Below, piece after piece: positions 57,277 to 64,000 of a stretch of 64,000 bases of DNA. The stretch covers positions 21,164,423 through 21,228,422 of the forward strand of contig CM070515.1 of NCBI GenBank assembly GCA_036346375.1, given 5' to 3'. The notes under the pieces are model-generated. The model made no database searches, was not told the DNA's origin, and was given only the letters and a program-made list of their open reading frames with translations. The stretch comes from Guadua angustifolia. Taxonomy: Eukaryota > Streptophyta > Magnoliopsida > Poales > Poaceae. Within the stretch, counting starts at the first letter, position 1. Every line of letters begins with the position of its first letter. A program made the position numbers and the translations under genes.

Positions 57277-57950
57277 TTAATCTCTGTTTTTATTTTCAAG
57301 GAGGTAACCTCTGTTTTTAAAGGAATCTTGAGCATATATTGTCCCTCATGTCCACCTCCGAAGGAAAAAAAAACTGGTTTAAAATCCATGTTCATCAACT
57401 CCCACTTATCACACCAATCACTAAAATACTTTCTGAAGAATTCTACTCGACAAACTCAATCTTCTCAGCATAATACTCGCGGCATTATATTTACACCGTA
57501 CTCTCTTGTTGTTATATTGCTTCGATGTATCTCCGCCGCGATCCTTCCATATATTATTGTAAAATCTTTTGTTATTTTCTTTCTTTTGAATGAAAGAATA
57601 GTTCCTGCCAATCTTTCGAAAAAGAAATGTTTACGTCGTGGTCGATTCAGCCACAGAAGACTGATGTTTTATAACATGTGTAGTCAAAGAAAATGATTTC
57701 AGTAGATTTGCAGTGAAAAAAAATACTTTTATAATATTATATTTTCCTAGGTATATTAAAATATAAATTAGTGATTAAAGTTATATTTTGAGACAAGGTT
57801 GATATCTAACACGTCACTATTTTTTATGACCAGAGAACGTACGATTAGTGATATCAGTTTTTAACATAACTGCGAGCGCCGATTAGTTTTGAATAAACTG
57901 CGTTTGTCAATACACGTGGTGGCGGGGTCATCATAGAGATTGAAATGATT
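57277..57950. other. Intergenic, no feature seen
   Basis: This is AT-rich sequence with one 122-codon frame (57328-57696) lacking any recognisable domain. I do not call it a gene. Confidence 0.4.
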
Positions 57951-59137
57951 ATTATTTCTTCTGTTTTTCGTTTGACGTCATTTTAGGATACATCTGGTCA
58001 ACTTTTTAAAAGATCTTTGATCGCTAATATAAACATAAGTAATTGTATTTTTCATGTGAATTACTAGATTTGTCATTAAAATATACTTTCATATAATCCT
58101 ATTGACGAGTACCCGGGACATGGGTATCCCAGCGGCCCAGAAAAATAAATGGGCCGCCTCAAAACCCGGACCTCAGCTGGAGGCCCCGCTCGAAAGAACC
58201 CGGTCCCCAACCAAACCACGATTAAGGCGGCTGAAGACAGTCCGACCCGCCGGTCGGATTGCCCGTGAGCCTCGATCAAGCTCACGCCACCTCCGCCAGG
58301 AACAGACGTCAGGAACCGGTCCCAGACCTAGTCACCTACCCCACCGGTACAACCCCTCAGCATGACCACACGAAGCCCTTCCCAAGGCGGCAGGTGGCCG
58401 AGGATGAGCGCCGAACTCATCGCCCGGTCATGAACAGTGGGCGGACGCGCGTTCCCCCGAGGCGATCTCCGGAGCCAGGCGGCCCGACGTCAGCATACGA
58501 CTAGTGGGCAGGAGGCCGGTACGCCGTTTCCCGGTGGAGCGAAGCCCCCGCTACTCTACGTGTCCACCAACCCGGTACGGGCCACACAACCACCCGTCAG
58601 GCGTCCAATCCGAGGATCAGACGCCGAGGCTGACGGATAGACACCCCGACGTAAGGCACCCCATCCTTCTTTTCTTCGGGACTCCCATGTAACCTGCTTC
58701 TTCAGGCTATATAAGGGGAAGCAGGGCCCTCTAGAACGGACGGACCGATCAATAGCAACACATAGGAGCTCCAGTGCCCTCACGACCACGGGTCCCTCAC
58801 ACCCTCGCTCGTTTCCACCCACGAGGCGATCGGGGCCAGACCTCGATCCTCACTTGTAATACGGGGCGACCCCCCACATCAGAAGCAATATCGATCGCCT
58901 CCTGGCTGGGTAGGGATTTTCACCAACCAAGATAACTCTTGGACCCCTTCTTCTGGTCTAACCATTCAGGGAACGGGAGCGCGCGGCCCCTAGACTTATA
59001 AATTTACTTGCCGGTTTACGAACACCGACACCTATTTTTTAAAAAATTACTACCATATAATTAAAAAAATTAATGGTCAAATATGTGTACCAGTATTAAT
59101 ATCTAAAACGATAAATAAAAAGACAACGGAGGTAGTA
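57951..59137. mobile_element. Stowaway-like MITE split by a solo LTR
   Basis: The left half (57951-58102) begins like a Stowaway end (TTCTGTTTTTCGTTTGACGT). The right half (59031-59137) ends GACAACGGAGGTAGTA. Put side by side they form a MITE of about 260 bp with partly matching ends. The termini are diverged, so this call is moderate. Confidence 0.5.
58103..59030 (+). mobile_element. Solo LTR (928 bp), TSD CCTAT
   Basis: It begins TGACGAGTACCCGGG and ends CGAACACCGACA, with an exact 5 bp duplication CCTAT (58098-58102, 59031-59035). A TATA-like CTATATAAGGGG is at about 58708. There is no internal region, so it is a solo LTR. The open frames inside are shadows of its GC-rich sequence. Confidence 0.9.
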
Positions 59138-59394
59138 TGTTGTTGCGAATTTTTCACTGTTGTAGCTTCTAAGAAATTATTTTTTGGAATTAGCCTCTGT
59201 GCAATTTTTTTACAGATATAGCCCCTAGGCCTGCAATCTCGTGCTCCCCATGCACAGCAATGCTAATGCCATGATCGGAAGCACTGCATAAGAAATCTAG
59301 CGCACGGGGAGCACTGCATTAGCTATGTCGCGGCTCCCCTTCTCTGTACCGCACAATTCAAAAAAATAAATTCAAAAAAAATTAAATGCCATGG

Positions 59395-59626
59395 TACTGT
59401 AGTTTTTTTTAATTTTGCATTGCCGTTGAATCGAGACGTCGTATCAAAATTTAAATATAGTTCACTATATATAAATTATAAATATAGTTTATTATATATA
59501 AATTACCGATACCATATATTACTATTTTAAATATGTGGTATAGTTAATTTATATATAATAAACTATATTTAAATTTAGATACCGTCTCCACTCAATGGCA
59601 ATCCAAAATAAAAAAACTACAATATT
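59395..59626. mobile_element. Foldback MITE
   Basis: The two halves are inverted copies: left TACTGTAGTTTTTTTTAATT and GCATTGCCGTTGAATCGAGACG (in two parts), right CGTCTCCACTCAATGGCAAT and AAAAAAACTACAATA. The centre is an A/T-rich palindrome around ATATATAAATTA. No coding. Confidence 0.7.
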
Positions 59627-59722
59627 ATATTAAACCGTGACATATAGCATAGCACATATTGTTAACCATTTTCTTAGTCTCTCTATTATCTTTCTTTATG
59701 TCGTCATCCTACCTCTTATTTA

Positions 59723-59981
59723 GGCCCCCTTCGTTTCAGTTTCTGCATAGCTTCTGCTTAAAAAAAACACATTATCTGCCAAACGGGAGGATTCTGGACA
59801 ACTCCTCCCACAATCAGAAACTGCCTTCTACATAGAATCAGAATCCGGCTGAAATCTGATTCTCGCTGGCCTAATTCAAAAACTAGAAGTTGCAGTTGTC
59901 CCGACCCGATTCTCCCACAATCAAAAGCAGCTTCTCTTATAATCCAAAATCCAAAATCCAGAAGCTGAAACAAAGGGGGCC
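59723..59981. mobile_element. MITE with GGCCCCCTT termini (259 bp)
   Basis: The left end is GGCCCCCTTCGTTTCAG and the right end CTGAAACAAAGGGGGCC, inverted with one change. Flanking bases are TTA at the left and TTC at the right, close to a 3 bp Tourist-type target. CAGAATC-like motifs repeat inside. No coding. Confidence 0.75.
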
Positions 59982-60156
59982 TTCATTGCCATCAGTAGAA
60001 ACAGATGATATGGCTGCCAACATGGCAAAAATCATATTGATTTATATCCTTGTTAAAAAAATCACCCTCCAAAACTACTTTAGGAGGTAAGTTTTTTTTA
60101 TTGTAATCTCAAGGTGTAAGTTGATTTGATTTTGTAAGGGATCCTTCCGTGCTCTC

Positions 60157-60458
60157 GAGAGCTTTTGCGAAATCCGTGATAAAAAAGTTCGATCCGAACC
60201 GTTCATCTTCTTCATCTTATTGAAATGTAGCTATAGACATATTTTTTTGAATTTTTTTACTATTTATTTTGTATTTTCTAAAATCAGCAATCTAATTAGT
60301 TTTGGACCATCCAAAAATTCTAATTTTAGAAAATGCAAAAAAAATAGTAAAAAAATTCAAAAAAATACGAAATTTTGTCTATAGCTACATTTCAACAAGA
60401 TGAAGAAGATGAACGGTTCGGATCGAACTTTTTTATCACGGATTTCGCAAAAGCCTCT
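60157..60458. mobile_element. Long-hairpin foldback element
   Basis: Arms of over 100 bp (about 60157-60265 and 60345-60458) are near-perfect inverted copies. Matching tracts are GCTTTTGCGAAATCCGTGAT, GTTCGATCCGAACCGTTCAT and CTTCTTCATCTT, and their complements. The loop is AT-rich. It would fold into one long stem if transcribed. It is non-coding and MITE-like. Confidence 0.8.
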
Positions 60459-60470
60459 AGATACAATTAG

Positions 60471-60479
<9 letters not shown>

Positions 60480-60506
<27 letters not shown>
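60480..60506. repeat. (TA)n microsatellite
   Basis: This is a run of about 13 TA units between the hairpin element and the next MITE; a shorter one lies at about 60857-60874. Confidence 0.85.
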
Positions 60507-60507
<1 letters not shown>

Positions 60508-60509
<2 letters not shown>

Positions 60510-60845
60510 CTCCCACCTCTAATATACCACTTAAATAAATGCTTTATACTTTTTTATCACTTTCGGTATACTTCAATAATAATTCTAAGATACTCCAATA
60601 CAACATGATTAAAAAAAAATTCATCAGACCCTTTATTTTTTTGCTACATACCCTTTTCCATATATATAAGGAATATGTAAACAAATTATGCTATAAAAGG
60701 TGGATTTTAATGAAATTTTTCATGGAACTCACTTTGGAGTATCTTAAAATCAGTATTAGAGTATACTCAAAAGGATAAAGAAGTATAACAACATCATTTA
60801 AACGGTATATTAGAGGTGGGAGTACATACACCCGGGAGTATGGAA
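60508..60845. mobile_element. MITE related to 34265-34670, copy 2
   Basis: The inner inverted repeat is TACTCCCACCTCTAATATAC at the left and its complement GTATATTAGAGGTGGGAGTA ending at 60823. The outer right end GGGAGTATGGAA matches copy 1. The body shares CAAATTATGCTATAAAAG with copy 1. Confidence 0.75.
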
Positions 60846-61674
60846 CCATTTTCCTATATATATATATATATATATGGGAACATATCCAGTGCTAATGGGC
60901 TACTCGGTGTTAAAATGCTAACTCCTGTCATTAGCCATTGGATGAAGAATCAGCTGATCTAATTGAGCAAGGTGGGAATCCCCTGTACCACTTAATCCAT
61001 TTTACACAAAACCCTCTAAAAACTATTCCGCCTCTCGCGTCCTGCCTGTTCGTCTTCATCTCTCGTGCAAAAAACTCCCCTGATCGCTTCGTGCTCCTCC
61101 TCCCCATGCAAACTCCCCACACAGAAGACCTCCCCATCCGATCGCGTGCGGGCGGCGCTCCTCCTCCTCAAGCCCGGCGATGCGCCACCTCCTCCCATCA
61201 CGGCCGGCGCCCAGCTCTTCCCACGCCCGGTCTGGCGCCTCCTCCCCACCGCCAAAGACGGCGCCTGCCTCCTCCCCACGCCCGATCGCGACGCCCGCCT
61301 CCTCCCCACCGTCGGCGCGGTGCCCGTGATCGTCCCCACCGCCGCCGAAACTAGTACCGATCTTGGTGTCCTAAACTAGCCCAGTAACCCTCCATCATGA
61401 AGGATAGCACCCTAGCGGTCTCTACACCATCGGTGTTGAAGTGCCTTGTGATGGTTCGCCACCGCTTCGCGGTTCCAAGTCCACGACGCCGGCGGCCGAC
61501 TTCTTCTGCCGGTCCGCCCACGACGATGGCGCGCCATGTTGTGCGATCCGAGGACCACGACGCATCGGCGCCTTCTTCTAAATCGATGTCCACGACGCTA
61601 AGCGCCGCCATGCCATCTTGGCTGCCTTGCCCTAGTGCAACACCGTGCATCTTGGTCTACCTTGCCCTAGTGCA
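60846..61674 (+). promoter_or_regulatory. Upstream region of the FRS gene
   Basis: AT-rich to about 61000, then GC-rich (61020-61370) with CTCCTCCCCACC-type repeats in place of a conserved coding frame. It probably holds the promoter and 5' UTR, possibly a first exon. A 140-codon frame from ATG 61397 is in another frame from the FRS coding sequence. A segment with CCTTGCCCTAGTGCAA is doubled (61625, 61661). Confidence 0.4.
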
Positions 61675-64000
61675 ATGCCCACACCGCTGGATTACTCCCC
61701 AGGTGTGTGCTCGGCGCTCGAGCCAGCAACAAGCAGTCCTCCACGTGATGTTGCACTTCTGGCCGTTGACATTGGGTCGCCTTGCCCTTCGGTGCAGATG
61801 CCCCTCAACACTATTGTAGTCCCGTCCATTGCCATGGAGCCGCCCTGCCCTTCCACCGGCACTACTACTCAAACTAGTAATCCGGGACTACCGTTTATAG
61901 TAAGTATCATTGTTGCATAGAATTGTTTTATTTAATCTTCGAACATGTCATTGACAAATTTTTATTTTGTATTGCAGGGTGCTTCTTATACACCTAATGT
62001 TGACGAATCTATAAAGCCATTTGTAGGAAAAAATTTTGATGACTTGGAGGAAGCAGAGGAATTCTATAAGGCATATGCACATTCAGCCGGGTTTGGAGTT
62101 CGTGTTGGTCCACATACGGATGTCAATGGTGTCACGCGATGGAAGCGATGGATGTGTTCAAAACAAGGCTTTCGGTCGGAAAAAGGTAATGGCAAGGTGG
62201 ATTCTAAGAAAAGGAAATGTATTAGAAAGTTGACTAGATGTGGTTGTGAGGCAATTCTCGTTGTGAAACGCAATGAAGATAATAAGTTTAGGGTAGAGAT
62301 ATTTGTGGAATCCCATACACATGAATTTGTGTCACCTAGCAAACAACATCTCATAAGGTCCAATAGAAAAATTAATGAGAAGGCCAAGCGTGCATTAATC
62401 ACATGTCACAAGGGAGGCATAGGCACAAGTGGCGCATATAGATATCTTCGTATCAGTGAGGGAGGATTTGAGAATGTAGGATGCACACGAAGGGATTTGC
62501 AAAACTATCATAAAGAGTTGAGAAGTTGTATTAATTCATCAGATGTTCAGATGTTTGTTGACAACCTAAGTAAGAAAAGTGAAATAAATCCTGCTTTTTA
62601 TTATGACTATGTTGTTGATGAAAAGGGAAGATTAGTTCATGTATTTTGGGCAGATCCTACATGTCGAAAGAATTATTCACATTTTGGAGACATTCTTTCA
62701 TTTGATTCTACATATAACACTAACCAGTACGACATGATATTCACGCCATTCACTGGAGTTAATCATCATAAGGCAAGTGTCTTGTTTGGTGCAGCATTGT
62801 TAAGCAACAAGACAACCGAGACATACACTTGGTTGTTTCGTACATTCTTGAAAGCAATGGATGGAGTTGCACCAAGGCTCATAGTTACCGATGAAGCTAC
62901 TAGCATGAAGAATGCAATTGCCAGTGTATTCCCCGCTAGCATACATAAGTTATGCATGTGGCACATTTTGCAAAAGCTTCCATCAAAGGTACCACCACAT
63001 ATGAGGGAAAACCTTTTACTTTACCAACGTTTTAACTCATGTGTATGGGCCTCAGAAACTCTAGAGGAATTTGAGCATCAGTGGTCTTCTATTATTTGTG
63101 AGTTTGGTTTGGAAAGTAATGAATGGTTGATTACTCGGTATGCAATTTGTGCATCATGGGTACCAGCATTCTTTAAAGATGTCTTCTTAGCAGGAATCCA
63201 TAGAACCACTTCGAGGTCAGAAAGTGCAAACTCTTTTTTCAACCGTTTCATTGGATATAAAAATGCATTGGTGGAGTTTTGGATAAGATTTGTTAATGCA
63301 GTGGAGGAACAATGCCATAATCAGCTAGAAGCAGACAATGCCACGTTGCATATAATGCCTGTGTTACAGACTAGTTGGGCAATGGAGAAGCATGCAAGTG
63401 AGGTTTTCACATTCACTATCTTCTCTGAATTCGAGAAAGAAATTATAGCGACAAGGATATTTGCAACATGGAGAGCATTGCTACGTGGGGAGTGGAAGAT
63501 CTCAGCGGTTAATGATGGCTCCATGAAGGTGAGAGAGTGCGCTACAATATTTCAACAAAGAACGCTAGTTGCTCTTGTATGTTCTTTGAGTCATTTGGTA
63601 TTCCTTGCTGCCATATTATCCGCGTGTTGCAAAATCCATTGCTTAAGGAGGTTCCAAGCCAATTTGTGTTAAAGAGGTGGACCAAATTGGTAACTAAGGA
63701 TGATGCCTTTGATGTAGAGGGCAATTTGTTGAAAGAAAAACCAAGGAATATGTTACAAACAGTCAATGAAAAGATGTCATCGCAAAAACGCACGAAAATG
63801 GAAGAATTAATTCACCAAGTTAGAGGGACAAATGAAGGCTTGCATATTCTTCGAGATAGGTTTTTTGCATTTGGGGATGAGATAACTCCATTGCTTTGTA
63901 AGAATGTGCTAAGTCGAACCGAAGAGATTGAAGCGTTTGTAGGTTGTTCCATCCCAAATGAAGTGAACATTCAACCACCTAATGAGGTAAAATCTGTGGG
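61675..64000 (+). CDS. FAR1/FHY3-related (FRS) protein, partial, one apparent frameshift
   Basis: FRS proteins are transcription regulators derived from Mutator-like transposases. The nearest in-frame ATG is 61675. Exon 1 ends at 61899 (FI, donor GTAAGT), and exon 2 starts at 61978 (GASYTPNVDESIK) in phase. It holds a FAR1 DNA-binding domain (62060-62330; EEFYKAYAHSAGFGVR, RCGCEAIL, SHTHEF) and a MULE transposase-like domain (62690-63290; SFDSTYNTNQYDMIF, LIVTDEATSMKNAI, SRSESANSFFNRF). Near 63533-63540 the frame shifts by one. The SWIM zinc finger (CSCMFFESFGIPCCHIIRVL) then follows in the new frame to the edge of the window. The 3' end is outside. The upstream start and the state of the shift are open. 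Confidence 0.75.

Noticed and set aside
61397..61819. 140-codon frame as FRS exon 1
   Set aside because: It is out of frame with the FRS coding exons, and the sequence is low-complexity; it could be 5' UTR.

Overview
The window is plant nuclear DNA, almost certainly from a grass (Poaceae) and plausibly from a rice relative (Oryza). The reasons are the split genes with GT-AG introns, the GC-rich first exon of the kinase gene, the dense nests of Ty1/copia, Ty3/gypsy, L1-type LINE and CACTA elements, and the many short Tourist- and Stowaway-like MITEs. The species is inference; nothing in the window fixes it. I recognise only two host-type protein genes. The rest is transposable elements, many with target-site duplications (TSDs) that can be read directly.

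Layout, left to right. 1-10020: the gag end, primer-binding site and LTR of a minus-strand gypsy element running off the left edge. Its LTR is split by a 7.7 kb LINE (1582-9283, 15 bp TSD) and by a 213 bp MITE (9688-9900, TSD CTA). 10555-15981: a second, 5'-truncated LINE (11 bp TSD) with a nearly intact ORF2. 16935-31558: a minus-strand FAB1/PIKfyve-type gene (phosphatidylinositol 3-phosphate 5-kinase) in at least 11 coding exons. Its 5.4 kb intron 4 carries three LTR elements in antisense, one nested in another. 32775-33984: a small CACTA element with a perfect TGC duplication and a transposase-associated domain remnant. 34265-35093: two MITEs. 36140-44886: a decayed CACTA region with a minus-strand TNP2 transposase relic, itself holding a Tourist-like MITE (38395-38711) and a gypsy complex (40300-44481). 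47471-57276: a decayed minus-strand copia element containing two solo LTRs and a MITE. 57951-59137: a Stowaway-like MITE split by a solo LTR (TSD CCTAT). 59395-60845: four foldback or TIR elements. 61675 to the right edge: a FAR1/FHY3 (FRS)-type gene derived from a Mutator-like transposase, with one apparent frameshift.

The two genes show no sign of working together. FAB1 would make phosphatidylinositol 3,5-bisphosphate on endosomes and the vacuole. FRS proteins are usually nuclear transcription regulators. I found no convincing new biological system. The items most worth a second look are the duplicated domain in ORF1 of the first LINE, the antisense reading frames in the gypsy complex, the long perfect hairpin at 60157-60458, the frame change in FAB1 exon 5, and the repeated cassettes inside one solo LTR. 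All coordinates come from hand reading; exon edges were chosen by splice consensus and reading-frame phase.
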